The notes beneath the pieces are model-generated. The model saw only the letters and a list, made by a program, of their open reading frames with translations, was not told the origin of the DNA and did no database searches. From contig NZ_CP141944.1 in assembly GCF_035658495.1 (NCBI RefSeq), positions 1,390,001 to 1,454,000 of the forward strand: a stretch of 64,000 nucleotides of DNA. Direction: 5' to 3'. Position numbers and translations under genes: made by a program. The stretch comes from Novosphingobium sp. RL4 (GTDB lineage: Bacteria; Pseudomonadota; Alphaproteobacteria; Sphingomonadales; Sphingomonadaceae). This document shows, piece by piece, positions 1-7,846 of the stretch (position 1 is the first letter of the stretch; every line of letters begins with the position of its first letter).

Positions 1-213
1 GAGGCCGTGGTCGTCTTCACCGCGGGCGAATTCGCGCAGGGCAACGCGGCCCTCGCTCTTCAGGCCCACGTCGATGACGGCCTTGTCGTTTTCGATGGCG
101 GTGACGGTACCCTTGACGACGCGGCCTTCGAAGCCGTCATCGGCGACGCCGCCGAGCTGATCGTCAAGCATCTTCGCGAAATCATCGCGAGTGGGATTGG
201 CAGAAGTAGCCAT
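1..213 (-). CDS. rpsA: 30S ribosomal protein S1, N-terminal part (cut by window edge)
   Basis: Seventy-one N-terminal residues of ribosomal protein S1, starting MATSANPTRDDF and running into the first S1 (OB-fold) repeat with the typical KGTVTAIENDKAVIDVGLK stretch. S1 holds mRNA on the 30S subunit during initiation. The ATG at 213 is preceded by a good Shine-Dalgarno (AACAGGAAAG). The rest of the gene lies left of the window. It follows cmk on the same strand, the usual alphaproteobacterial aroA-cmk-rpsA order, with a 213-base gap that contains a strong hairpin and probably its own promoter. Confidence 0.95.
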   Translation of the reverse strand, partial: MATSANPTRDDFAKMLDDQLGGVADDGFEGRVVKGTVTAIENDKAVIDVGLKSEGRVALREFARGEDDHGL

Positions 214-320
214 TAAAGGTCTTTCCTGTTCAACATTTTCCCGGCCAGGCGGTTGTTTCCGCCGGTCTTTCCTCCGCTTTGCCGCACCATGCAGGCGAAA
301 CGGGCCAAAAGGGCCGAACT

Positions 321-348
321 GCCACGGTGGCCGGATGCCGGCCGTGGC
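321..348 (-). promoter_or_regulatory. hairpin in the rpsA leader
   Basis: Between cmk and rpsA, GCCACGG (321-327) pairs with CCGTGGC (342-348), with an inner CCGG/CCGG stem. It has no U-tract, so it is not an obvious terminator. It lies about 110 bases upstream of the rpsA start. Gammaproteobacterial rpsA is autoregulated through leader hairpins, so a similar role is possible here but is inference. The remainder of 214-426 shows no convincing gene. Confidence 0.35.
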
Positions 349-426
349 GTCCTTCGAGCCGCATGGCTCTCCAGACCGGCGGCCACTACGCCGTTGGCCG
401 CCGAAATGCAAGGAGAATGGGGCCGT

Positions 427-1068
427 TCAGGGAAGGACCGCAGCGGCCTTCCCGGCGATGGCCACGGCAGCGGCGATCGCCTCGTCACGGCCCAGTTCCG
501 AGGTGTCGAGAACGACGGCGTCGTCGGCGGCGACAAGCGGGGCGTCCTTGCGGTTGCGGTCGCGTTCGTCGCGGGCGGCGAGATCGGCCTCGATCTCTTC
601 AAGGGAGACCGTGCGGCCCTGCGCCTGCATCTCCAGGAAGCGGCGCTGGGCGCGGGCGGTGACGGATGCGACGACGAAGAGTTTCACCCCCGCTTCCGGC
701 GCGATCACGGTGCCGATGTCGCGGCCGTCAAGCACGGCGCCGCCGGCCTGCGTGGCGAAGCTGCGCTGGCGTTCGAAAAGGGCCTGGCGCACGGCGGGAT
801 GCACCGAGGCGCGGCTTGCCAGCCCGCCGGTGGCTTCGGAGCGCAGTTCGGGGTCTTCGAGCAGCCCGTCGGCGAATGTGCAGGCGGCAAGCGCGGCGGC
901 CGGGTCGTCAGGATTGCCGCCATCGAGGAAGCACTGCCGCCCCACCGCGCGATAAAGCAGCCCGGTATCGAGGTGAGGCAGCCCGAAATGGCGGGAAAGG
1001 GCTTTGGCGATAGTGCCTTTGCCCGAGGCGGTGGGTCCGTCTACGGCGATGATCATGGCTGGCTTCAT
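427..1068 (-). CDS. cmk: cytidylate kinase
   Basis: A 213-residue CMP/dCMP kinase that makes CDP/dCDP from ATP and CMP in the cytoplasm. The P-loop GPTASGKGTIAKAL follows the start closely. The CMP-binding segment HLDTGLLYRAV and the VLDGRDIGTVIAPEA motif (the D-G-R-D-I-G-T signature) are intact, as is the LID-like stretch AQRRFLEM...ARDERD. Length is normal for the family. The start could be the ATG at 1068 or 1056; both give an intact P-loop. It lies 15 bases after the small membrane gene and upstream of rpsA, so it is probably part of the aroA-cmk-rpsA transcription unit. Confidence 0.95.
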   Translation of the reverse strand: MKPAMIIAVDGPTASGKGTIAKALSRHFGLPHLDTGLLYRAVGRQCFLDGGNPDDPAAALAACTFADGLLEDPELRSEATGGLASRASVHPAVRQALFERQRSFATQAGGAVLDGRDIGTVIAPEAGVKLFVVASVTARAQRRFLEMQAQGRTVSLEEIEADLAARDERDRNRKDAPLVAADDAVVLDTSELGRDEAIAAAVAIAGKAAAVLP

Positions 1069-1083
1069 GGCCGCTGGCAGGGA

Positions 1084-1377
1084 TCAGTGCAAGGTCGTGT
1101 CGTCCGACGGGCGCAACCGCTTGCGGCGTGACAGCAGAGCCTTCAGGAGGCCGCATCCGGCGATCACCGCCCAGAGCGATTCCATCGCGATCGAGGGCAG
1201 GTTCACGTTCACCATCAGCGAGATCAGCAGCAGCACCGCGCCGGCAAGGTTGAGCCCGTGCTGGAGGTAGCGGTTCGGCCTGTCCTCATAAGTGACGTAG
1301 GCATAGGCGAGAATGCAGCAGGCCGTTCCCAGGAAGCCGAGGACGTTGCTGAGCGTTTCCGGCAGTTCGAGGATCAT
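1084..1377 (-). CDS. small CBU_0592-like membrane protein
   Basis: A 97-residue protein with three closely spaced hydrophobic segments (VLGFLGTACCILAYAYV, LNLAGAVLLLISLMV, MESLWAVIAGCGLL). The NLxGAxLLxxSL and NLPSxxxExxWAxIxxxGL patterns resemble the CBU_0592-type membrane domain, whose function is unknown. The ATG at 1377 is chosen because CGGGAGCC sits just upstream and the conserved domain begins there; an upstream in-frame extension to 1431 looks non-conserved. It sits between aroA and cmk with short gaps, implying co-transcription. The C-terminus is basic and probably cytoplasmic. Confidence 0.75.
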   Translation of the reverse strand: MILELPETLSNVLGFLGTACCILAYAYVTYEDRPNRYLQHGLNLAGAVLLLISLMVNVNLPSIAMESLWAVIAGCGLLKALLSRRKRLRPSDDTTLH

Positions 1378-1437
1378 GCAGGCTCCCGGCCGAATGGCGG
1401 AAGGCGGCATCGCGCCGCCTCCTTTAGCCAAATGCGC

Positions 1438-2784
1438 CTATCCGGCGAGCGTTGCCAGAAGTTCCTCGAAATTGGGGAAGCTGGTGGCGATCGGGCGGGT
1501 GTCGTCGACTTCGACGCCGTCCCGGCTGCCGAGGCCCGCGATCGCCATGGACATGGCGATGCGATGGTCGAGATGCGTCGTGACCCGGGCATCGCCCGGC
1601 GTGCCGGGCAGGGGCGCGCCGCCGGTGCCGGTGATGACGAGGCCGTCCTCGCGCTCCTCGATCCCGGCGCCGGCCAGCGTGAGCGCGGCGGCCATGGCGG
1701 AGAGCCGGTCCGATTCCTTCACGCGCAGTTCGTCGAGTCCGCTCGTCACGGTAACACCCTCGGCCAGCGCGGCGGCTACGAAGAGGACCGGGAACTCGTC
1801 GATCATGGCGGGGGCGACGGCGGGATCCACTTCGATGCCCTTGAGGGCCGAGTGCTTCACCAGCAGGTCCGCGACCGGTTCGCCGCCCACTTCGCGCTCG
1901 TCCAGGAATTCGATCTGGCCCCCCATCTGGCGCAGCACTTCGACAAGGCCGGCGCGGGTGGGGTTGAGGCCGACGTTCTCGATCACGACCTCGCTGCCCG
2001 GCGTGACCAGTGCGGCGACGATGAAGAACGCCGCGGACGAAGGGTCGCCCGGAACGTCGATGACCTGCGGCTTGAGTTCGGCCTCGCCCTTGAGCGTGAT
2101 GATGCGGGTGCCGTCGGCCTCCACGGTCACGGTGAGGTCGGCGCCGAAGCCCTTGAGCATGCGTTCGGAGTGGTCGCGCGTGGGGACCGGCTCGATCACG
2201 GTGGTGATTCCCGGCGTGTTGAGGCCGGCCAGCAGCACGGCGCTCTTTACCTGGGCGGAGGCGACCGGCAGGCGGTAGGTGATCGGCACGGCGGGCGAGG
2301 CGCCGCGCACGATCAGCGGCAGGCGGCCGCCTTCGCTCGCCTCGAAGCTCGCGCCCATTTCCGAGAGCGGATCGATCACGCGGCCCATCGGGCGCTTGGA
2401 GAGCGAGGCATCGCCGGTGAAGCTGACATGGATCGGGTGGCTGGCCACGAGGCCCATCAGCAGGCGGGTGGAGGTGCCGGAATTGCCCATGTCGAGCGGA
2501 CTTTCAGGCTGGAGCAGGGCGCCGACGCCCACGCCGTTCACCCGCCACTCGCCTTCGCCGATGCGCTCCACGCTGGCGCCCATCGCGCGCATGGCTGCGG
2601 CGGTGGCCAGCACGTCCTCGCCTTCGAGCAGGCCGGTCACGCGGGTTTCGCCCACGGCCAGTGCCCCCAGCATGATCGAGCGGTGGCTGATCGACTTGTC
2701 GCCCGGCACGCGGATGCGTCCTTTCAGCGGTCCTGCGGGCAGGAAACGGCGGGGGCGCATGGCGGTGGTGGTGTCGTGGCTCAC
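1438..2784 (-). CDS. aroA: 3-phosphoshikimate 1-carboxyvinyltransferase (EPSP synthase)
   Basis: Sixth step of the shikimate pathway: phosphoenolpyruvate plus shikimate-3-phosphate gives EPSP. About 448 residues. The N-terminal [17 protein letters not shown] motif, the [14 protein letters not shown] phosphate-binding loop and the [14 protein letters not shown] signature with catalytic Asp/Glu region are all intact. The sequence is the class II type common in alphaproteobacteria and Agrobacterium ([13 protein letters not shown] with an Ala/Gly-rich site); glyphosate sensitivity cannot be judged reliably. The start is GTG at 2784 ([13 protein letters not shown] after fMet), with GAAAGAAG upstream. 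The longer reading frame to 2928 is not protein-like. It leads the minus-strand operon to rpsA. Confidence 0.95.
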   Translation of the reverse strand: MSHDTTTAMRPRRFLPAGPLKGRIRVPGDKSISHRSIMLGALAVGETRVTGLLEGEDVLATAAAMRAMGASVERIGEGEWRVNGVGVGALLQPESPLDMGNSGTSTRLLMGLVASHPIHVSFTGDASLSKRPMGRVIDPLSEMGASFEASEGGRLPLIVRGASPAVPITYRLPVASAQVKSAVLLAGLNTPGITTVIEPVPTRDHSERMLKGFGADLTVTVEADGTRIITLKGEAELKPQVIDVPGDPSSAAFFIVAALVTPGSEVVIENVGLNPTRAGLVEVLRQMGGQIEFLDEREVGGEPVADLLVKHSALKGIEVDPAVAPAMIDEFPVLFVAAALAEGVTVTSGLDELRVKESDRLSAMAAALTLAGAGIEEREDGLVITGTGGAPLPGTPGDARVTTHLDHRIAMSMAIAGLGSRDGVEVDDTRPIATSFPNFEELLATLAG

Positions 2785-2981
2785 GGCAAGGCTTCTTTCG
2801 AGGCTGGAAGGGGCGCAAAATCGCGGGGCTTTTGACAGCGGGTGCGGCCTATGGCAAGGCGCGCGCCCTGATGCGACCCGCGCGCTTGATCCCGCATGCT
2901 TGATTTTGCGCGCCGGCCCTCCCATCAAGACACGGAATTCACGCCTGCGCCTTTCGGACGGGCCATTATTGAGGACATTTC

Positions 2982-3302
2982 ATGGCAAAGCCTGAATGGG
3001 GCGCCAAGCACGGCTGCCCGAAATGCGGCACCCGCTTCTACGACCTGGGCAAGGATGACCCGGTTACCTGCATCGAGTGCGGTAATTCCTGGCAGCCGGA
3101 ACCGGTTCTGAAGTCGAAGCAGCCGATTCCCTATGAGGAAATCCAGAAGAAGGAAGTCGTCGAGACCGAGGATTCGGATCTCGCCGAAGACGATCTGGAC
3201 ATCGACGACGACGGCGATTCGCCGGACAACGACGTCGATCTCGGCGGCGATGACGATCTCGGCATCGGCGCGGGCGACGACGACGGCGACCGGGACGAGT
3301 AA
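2982..3302 (+). CDS. TIGR02300 / FYDLN-acid zinc-ribbon protein
   Basis: A 106-residue protein of the alphaproteobacterial FYDLN-acid family. The N-terminus carries two CxxC knuckles (CPKCGTRFYDL and CIECGNSW), which should bind one zinc. The C-terminal half is almost entirely Asp/Glu (residues about 55-106), a disordered acidic tail. The family function is not established; the ribbon plus acidic tail resembles nucleic-acid or RNA-polymerase-associated small proteins, but that is inference. It is divergent from aroA and is followed at once by a strong terminator, so it is probably monocistronic. Confidence 0.85.
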   Translation: MAKPEWGAKHGCPKCGTRFYDLGKDDPVTCIECGNSWQPEPVLKSKQPIPYEEIQKKEVVETEDSDLAEDDLDIDDDGDSPDNDVDLGGDDDLGIGAGDDDGDRDE

Positions 3303-3323
3303 GTCTCGAACGCATCGGTTCAG

Positions 3324-3364
3324 GAAAGGGCGCGCAGCTTCGGCTGTCGCGCCCTTTCTCTTTA
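3324..3364 (+). terminator. Rho-independent terminator
   Basis: GAAAGGGCG..CGCCCTTTC stem with an inner GCAGC-TTCG-GCTG extension, followed by TCTCTTT. It ends the FYDLN-acid transcript. Confidence 0.9.
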
Positions 3365-3407
3365 TCGGGTCCGATCCTAAAAATGACAGGTCGGTGAAAA
3401 TTTCCTC

Positions 3408-3436
3408 TTGTCAGCCCGGCGAACCCAATCTAGAGG
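3408..3436 (+). promoter_or_regulatory. probable tRNA-Ala promoter
   Basis: TTGTCA (3408-3413), exactly 17 bases, then TAGAGG (3431-3436), about 80 bases before tRNA-Ala. The same TTGnCn-17-TAGAGG layout precedes tRNA-Met at 62100-62128, which supports it. Confidence 0.55.
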
Positions 3437-3513
3437 GCGGCCTCCCAAGCGGAGGCGCAAGCCGATGCAAGGGAACGGACCGAACCTCCCGGGGCTGGTC
3501 CGCTGAAATGATT

Positions 3514-3589
3514 GGGGCCTTAGCTCAGCTGGGAGAGCGCCTGCATGGCATGCAGGAGGTCAGCGGTTCGATCCCGCTAGGCTCCACCA
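3514..3589 (+). tRNA. tRNA-Ala (anticodon GGC)
   Basis: A 76-base cloverleaf. Acceptor GGGGCCT pairs with AGGCTCC (one G-U). The D-arm is AGCTCAGCTGGGAGAGC, the anticodon stem CCTGC/GCAGG has loop ATGGCAT giving anticodon GGC, and the T-arm is AGCGGTTCGATCCCGCT. Discriminator A, with CCA encoded in the genome. It is followed by two tandem terminators. Confidence 0.97.
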
Positions 3590-3620
3590 TTTCATCATTG
3601 CAGTTTCGCGGGAACGCGAC

Positions 3621-3656
3621 ACGCTGGCTGACGAGGTTTCGTCCGCCGGCGTTTTT
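3621..3656 (+). terminator. tandem terminator, copy 1
   Basis: CGCTGGC (3622-3628) pairs with GCCGGCG (3645-3651), with an inner ACGA-GGTT-TCGT hairpin, then TTTTT. It is a 36-base copy of the element at 3673-3708. It terminates the tRNA-Ala transcript. Confidence 0.8.
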
Positions 3657-3672
3657 CGCATAACGTCCCGTC

Positions 3673-3708
3673 ACGCCGGTCAGCGAGGTTTCGCCCACCG
3701 GCGTTTTT
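3673..3708 (+). terminator. tandem terminator, copy 2
   Basis: CGCCGGT (3674-3680) pairs with ACCGGCG (3697-3703), with an inner GCGA-GGTT-TCGC hairpin, then TTTTT. Differences from copy 1 include compensated base pairs in both stems. It ends 45 bases before the ffh start codon. Confidence 0.8.
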
Positions 3709-3752
3709 GGCGTTCTGGCTGGCCCGTTGGCCGGCCAACAGTGGAGTTAGGC

Positions 3753-5207
3753 ATGTTCGACAGCCTTTCGGATCGTCTCGGTGGCGTTTTCGACAAGCTG
3801 CGCGGTCGCGGCGCGCTCAAGGAGCAGGACGTTCGCGATGCCATGCGCGAAGTGCGCATCGCGCTGCTCGAAGCCGATGTCGCGCTCCCCGTCGTGCGCC
3901 GCTTCATCGACCAGGTTACCGAAAAGGCCGTTGGCCAGTCGGTGCTGCGCTCGGTCACGCCGGGCCAGCAGGTCGTCAAGATCGTCAACGATGCCCTGAT
4001 CGAGATGCTCGGCGGCGAAGAGACCGCTGAACTCGATCTCAATGCCGCGCCCCCGGTCGTCATCATGATGGTCGGCCTTCAGGGCTCGGGCAAGACCACC
4101 AGCACCGCCAAGATCGCCCGCCTCCTCCGCGAGAAGCAGGGCAAGAAGGTTCTGATGGCCTCGCTGGACGTCAACCGTCCGGCCGCGCAGGAACAGCTTC
4201 GCGTCCTTGGCGAGCAGGTCGGCGTCGCCACCCTGCCGATCATCGCCGGCCAGCAGCCGACCGAGATCGCCACCCGTGCGATGCAGTCCGCCAAGCTGCA
4301 GGCCGTCGACGTGCTGATGCTCGATACCGCGGGCCGCCTGCATGTCGACACGCAGCTCATGGACGAGATGAAGGCGGTTGCCGCCATCTCGAACCCCCGT
4401 GAAACGCTGCTCGTGGTCGACTCGCTGACGGGTCAGGACGCGGTCAACGTCGCGCAGTCGTTCTCCGGCGAAGTCGATCTTACTGGCGTCGTGCTCACCC
4501 GCATGGATGGTGATGCGCGCGGCGGTGCGGCGCTGTCGATGCGGGCCGTCACCGGCAAGCCGATCAAGTTCGCGGGCACCGGCGAGAAGATGGAGGCCCT
4601 CGAGGTCTTCCACCCGAGCCGCGTCGCCAACCGCATCCTCGGCATGGGCGACATCGTCTCCATCGTCGAGAAGGCCGCCGAAGCGGTCAAGATCGAGGAC
4701 GCCGAAGCGCTGGCGAAGCGCATGGAGCAGGGGAAGTTCGACATGAACGACCTGCGCATGCAGCTTGGCCAGATGCAGAAGATGGGCGGCCTCGGCGCGC
4801 TGGCAGGCATGATGCCGGGCATGAAGAAGGCCAAGGCGGCGATGCAGGCCTCGGGCATGGACGACCGCGTGTTGCTGCGCATGGACGCGATCATCGGTTC
4901 GATGACGCAGAAGGAGCGCGCCAACCCCGCGCTGCTCAATGCCAAGCGCAAGATCCGCGTCGCCAACGGTTCGGGCACCCAGGTGCAGGATGTGAACAAG
5001 ATCCTGAAGATGCACCAGGAAATGTCCAAGGCCATGAAGCAGATCAAGAAGATGGGCGGCCTCAAGGGGCTGGCCGCGATGTTCGGCAAGGGCGGCCTCG
5101 ATGCTGCCATGCCGGGCCTTGGCGGCCAGGGCCTCGGTCCCGGCGCGGCGGGCCTTCCCGGCCTCGGCGCCGGTGGTCCCGATCTCGGCAAGTTTCTGAA
5201 AAAGTAA
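3753..5207 (+). CDS. ffh: signal recognition particle protein Ffh
   Basis: The GTPase subunit of SRP, which binds 4.5S RNA and signal sequences of nascent inner-membrane proteins and docks on FtsY (present at 39817). 484 residues: an N domain (1-90), a G domain with P-loop GLQGSGKTTSTAKIA, DTAGRLHVD (G3) and TRMDGDARGGAAL (G4/G5), and a methionine-rich M domain (from about residue 325: MGGLGALAGMMPGMKKAKAAM) ending in a Gly/Leu/Pro tail. The start at 3753 has GTGGAG upstream; an in-frame GTG at 3741 lacks an SD. It heads the ffh-rpsP-rimM transcript. No 4.5S RNA gene was seen in the window. Confidence 0.97.
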   Translation: MFDSLSDRLGGVFDKLRGRGALKEQDVRDAMREVRIALLEADVALPVVRRFIDQVTEKAVGQSVLRSVTPGQQVVKIVNDALIEMLGGEETAELDLNAAPPVVIMMVGLQGSGKTTSTAKIARLLREKQGKKVLMASLDVNRPAAQEQLRVLGEQVGVATLPIIAGQQPTEIATRAMQSAKLQAVDVLMLDTAGRLHVDTQLMDEMKAVAAISNPRETLLVVDSLTGQDAVNVAQSFSGEVDLTGVVLTRMDGDARGGAALSMRAVTGKPIKFAGTGEKMEALEVFHPSRVANRILGMGDIVSIVEKAAEAVKIEDAEALAKRMEQGKFDMNDLRMQLGQMQKMGGLGALAGMMPGMKKAKAAMQASGMDDRVLLRMDAIIGSMTQKERANPALLNAKRKIRVANGSGTQVQDVNKILKMHQEMSKAMKQIKKMGGLKGLAAMFGKGGLDAAMPGLGGQGLGPGAAGLPGLGAGGPDLGKFLKK

Positions 5208-5237
5208 TTTTTGAAGATTTGAAGGAAAGGTAGAGCA

Positions 5238-5663
5238 ATGTCCGTTTCGATCCGTCTGTCGCGCGGTGGCGCGAAGAAGCGTCCTTACTACAAGATCGTC
5301 GTCTCCAACTCGCGCGCTCCGCGCGACGGCAAGTATCTTGAGCAGGTCGGCACCTACAACCCGGTCCTCGCCAAGGAAGACGAGAACCGCGTGCGTCTGG
5401 TCGAGGACCGCGTTCGCTACTGGCTCGGCGTTGGCGCACAGCCGACCGACCGCGTTGCCCGCCTGCTCGACAAGGCCGGCATCAAGGAACGCGCCGCCAC
5501 CGTGAACCCGAACAAGGCTGAGCCGGGCAAGAAGGCCAAGGACCGCGCCGAGGAAAAGGCCGAGAAGCTGCGCGAAGCTGAAGAAGCCGCTGCTGCGGCA
5601 GCTGCTGCTCCGGCCGAGGAAGCTCCGGCTGAAGCAGCCGCTGAGGAATCGACCGAAGCCTAA
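5238..5663 (+). CDS. rpsP: 30S ribosomal protein S16
   Basis: 141 residues. The N-terminal 80 are canonical S16 ([38 protein letters not shown]). The C-terminal 55 residues are a Lys/Glu then Ala/Glu-rich extension ([19 protein letters not shown]), as in other sphingomonads, and are likely disordered. S16 is needed for 30S assembly. The gene is 30 bases after ffh with a GAAGGAAAGG Shine-Dalgarno and 20 bases before rimM. Confidence 0.97.
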   Translation: MSVSIRLSRGGAKKRPYYKIVVSNSRAPRDGKYLEQVGTYNPVLAKEDENRVRLVEDRVRYWLGVGAQPTDRVARLLDKAGIKERAATVNPNKAEPGKKAKDRAEEKAEKLREAEEAAAAAAAAPAEEAPAEAAAEESTEA

Positions 5664-5683
5664 GCTTCAGGTTCGAATCCACA

Positions 5684-6211
5684 ATGGCTGGTCAAGACCG
5701 CCCCGTCACGCTTGCTGCCGTTACCGGCGCGCACGGCGTGACGGGCGAGGTTCGCCTCAAGCTGTTCGGTGAAGGCGTGGCCGCGCTCAAGCGCTACCGC
5801 GCCTTCAACGATTCCACCCTGACGCTCGCCAAGCTGCGCGACGACGGCAAGGGCGGCGCGATCGCTCGCTTCGAGGAAGTGACCGACCGCAACGCCGCCG
5901 AAAAGCTGCGCGGTACCGCGCTCACCGTTCCGCGCTCGCAAATGCCGGAACTGGGCGAGGGCGAGTATTACCACGCCGACCTGCTCGGCCTGCGCGCCGT
6001 TTCGGACGCGGGCGAGGAGCTTGGCATCTGCATCGCGATCGACAACTTCGGTGCCGGCGATGTGATCGAGATCGAGCGTCCGGTGGGTGAGGGCGAAGAT
6101 GGTGCCAAAAGCGCCAGAAGCCGCCGCTTCATGGTGCCGATGAACGAAACCGCCGTTCCCGAATGGGATCATGAGCGGATCGTGATTGCCGCCGCCTTCG
6201 CGGATGAGTGA
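5684..6211 (+). CDS. rimM: 16S rRNA processing protein RimM
   Basis: 175-residue 30S maturation factor that binds S19 and helps form the 16S rRNA 3' domain. An N-terminal RimM beta-barrel (VTLAAVTGAHGVTGEVRLKLFGEG) is followed by a PRC-barrel domain (GEYYHADLLGLRAV...IDNFGAGDVIEIERP...MVPMNETAVPEWD). Length is normal. It follows rpsP by 20 bases; its stop overlaps the start of the next small gene by 8 bases, suggesting translational coupling. trmD, its usual next neighbour, is displaced to 7847. Confidence 0.95.
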   Translation: MAGQDRPVTLAAVTGAHGVTGEVRLKLFGEGVAALKRYRAFNDSTLTLAKLRDDGKGGAIARFEEVTDRNAAEKLRGTALTVPRSQMPELGEGEYYHADLLGLRAVSDAGEELGICIAIDNFGAGDVIEIERPVGEGEDGAKSARSRRFMVPMNETAVPEWDHERIVIAAAFADE

Positions 6212-6533
6212 TTTCCTCGTGGGGCTGGCGGCGATAACGATCATCGCCAATCTGCCCTGCGTTGCGCTCCTGCTGCTTCTACGCCGGATAGCCCCGCGCA
6301 TGCATGGCCTGCTGCGCGGGGCTATTGCCGTTCTGGCGGGTGCGATCGTGGTAGCCGGGGCCATGGTTCTTCTGGGCGAACCGGAGGCTTTCCAGGCCGG
6401 CGTGCTTCATGCTTTCGCGTCGCTGCTTCCGGCACTTTTCATCGGAGGCGGCGTCTGCTTGCCCGCCACCCTCTATCTGGCGCGTCGCTGGCGTCATGAC
6501 GGCGCGGCGCATCTTCCTGCCATTTTCGACTAG
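6204..6533 (+). CDS. small multi-pass membrane protein, unknown
   Basis: 109 residues starting MSDFLVGLAAITIIANLPC, overlapping the rimM stop by 8 bases. Three hydrophobic segments (residues about 4-24, 37-58, 71-95) with basic loops (LRRIAPRMHG, LARRWRHDG) indicate a small inner-membrane protein. No family is recognised. The reading frame could be extended upstream to 6186, but the overlap start is the natural coupled start. It may be co-transcribed with rimM. Confidence 0.6.
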   Translation: MSDFLVGLAAITIIANLPCVALLLLLRRIAPRMHGLLRGAIAVLAGAIVVAGAMVLLGEPEAFQAGVLHAFASLLPALFIGGGVCLPATLYLARRWRHDGAAHLPAIFD

Positions 6534-6536
6534 CGG

Positions 6537-6773
6537 TCAGGGCGCGGGCTGTTCGGCCTGACCGGCCGGTGTCGTCGGCGCGGCGCTGCCGAGCGCGAAA
6601 CTGCCCGCGACAGTGGCGCCCAGCATGCCGATAAGCACAAAGGCGATAAGCCCGGCTTTTGGCATGCGCCGTCCGCTCATCCCCACTGCCACTCTTGCAA
6701 GGCCATCGTTCACATCGTTCGAAAAGCGGGTGTGACACTGGCTCCACTGCCGCATGAAGTGTTCGTCCTGCAT
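6537..6773 (-). CDS. small single-pass membrane protein, unknown
   Basis: 78 residues from the ATG at 6773, which has AAGGA at proper spacing; an upstream ATG at 6782 touches the SD and is less likely. The N-terminal half is polar (MQDEHFMRQWSQCHTRF). One transmembrane segment follows (residues about 41-62, LIAFVLIGMLGATVAGSF), then an Ala/Pro tail. It is convergent with the preceding small gene and divergent from the LysR gene, so it may be that regulator's target. No family recognised. Confidence 0.5.
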   Translation of the reverse strand: MQDEHFMRQWSQCHTRFSNDVNDGLARVAVGMSGRRMPKAGLIAFVLIGMLGATVAGSFALGSAAPTTPAGQAEQPAP

Positions 6774-6874
6774 GGCATGCATCCTTGTTGCGAAGGCCGT
6801 GAGATGAACCTGCCGGAGCAGGAGCGCCAACAAGACGATTGGCATGGAGTATAAGGCAGGCTTATGATCTGCGC

Positions 6875-7789
6875 ATGGACCGCCTTCCGCCCCTGACCGC
6901 CATCCGTGCCTTCGAGGCGGCGGGCCGCCACGAGAACTTCTCGCGCGCGGCCGAAGAACTGGGCATGACCCAGGCCGCCATCAGCTATCAGATCCGCCAG
7001 CTGGAGGACCGGGTCGGCCGCGCGCTTTTCGTGCGCGGCAAGGGCCGGGTCCGGCTTTCGGAGGCGGGGCTTCGCCTGCTTCCCGCGATAAGTGCGGCCT
7101 TTGGCGGCATGGCGGAAGCCTTCGCGGCCATTCGCGAGGAAGATCACGAAGTCCTGTCCATAACCTCGCTCACCTCGATCGGCGGGGCCTGGCTGGGCGC
7201 GCGGATTGGGCGGTTCCAGTTGCGCCATCCCGATATTGCGGTGCGATTGTCGCTTTCGAACGATGTGATCGACCTTTCCGCGTCCTCGTTCGATGTCGCG
7301 ATTCGGGCAGGGAAGGGCAACTGGCCGGGAATGCGCTCGGAATTCCTGTTCCGACAGCACCTGGCGCCGATGTGTTCGCCCGCCTTCCTCGAAATGCACG
7401 CCATCCGCAGGCCTGAAGACCTGCTCAGGGTCGAGCGCCTGACGCCCGACGATCCCTGGTGGTCTGCCTGGTTCGAAGCGGCCGGGGTGGATGCGCCGCC
7501 GCTCCAGCGCGGGGGGATGTACATGGACAACCAGTTGCCCGAGGCCAGCGTGGTGATGAGCGGGTTCGGTGTGGCGCTGATGTCGCCCTTGTTCTGGCGT
7601 GCGGAAATGGCGAGCGGTCGCCTCGTCCAGCCTTTCGAGACGCTCTACATGCCGGGCAATTCGCACTGGCTGGTCCATCCGGACGGTCGTGTGGGCCTGC
7701 GCAAGATCGAGCGGCTGCGCGAATGGCTGCGGGAAGAGGTCGCCGCGGACAAGGGAAGCCTCCCGGCGGAAGTATGGGAGCCTTTCTGA
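6875..7789 (+). CDS. LysR-family regulator, GcvA-like
   Basis: 304 residues. N-terminal winged helix with the LysR signature (LPPLTAIRAFEAAGRHENFSR...MTQAAISYQIRQLEDRVG, residues 3-60), then a periplasmic-binding-like effector domain ending in an LREWLREE helix. The LPPLxAxRAFEAAxRHxxF opening is typical of the GcvA/AmpR branch. The start at 6875 is chosen because the helix begins there. Its effector and targets are unknown; by family habit it may control the divergent small gene at 6537-6773. It interrupts the conserved rimM-trmD linkage. Confidence 0.85.
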   Translation: MDRLPPLTAIRAFEAAGRHENFSRAAEELGMTQAAISYQIRQLEDRVGRALFVRGKGRVRLSEAGLRLLPAISAAFGGMAEAFAAIREEDHEVLSITSLTSIGGAWLGARIGRFQLRHPDIAVRLSLSNDVIDLSASSFDVAIRAGKGNWPGMRSEFLFRQHLAPMCSPAFLEMHAIRRPEDLLRVERLTPDDPWWSAWFEAAGVDAPPLQRGGMYMDNQLPEASVVMSGFGVALMSPLFWRAEMASGRLVQPFETLYMPGNSHWLVHPDGRVGLRKIERLREWLREEVAADKGSLPAEVWEPF

Positions 7790-7846
7790 GCCACTTTTCG
7801 GCCGCAGCCCCTTGTCGCGGGGGCCGATTTGGGCTTTGCCGCGCGC

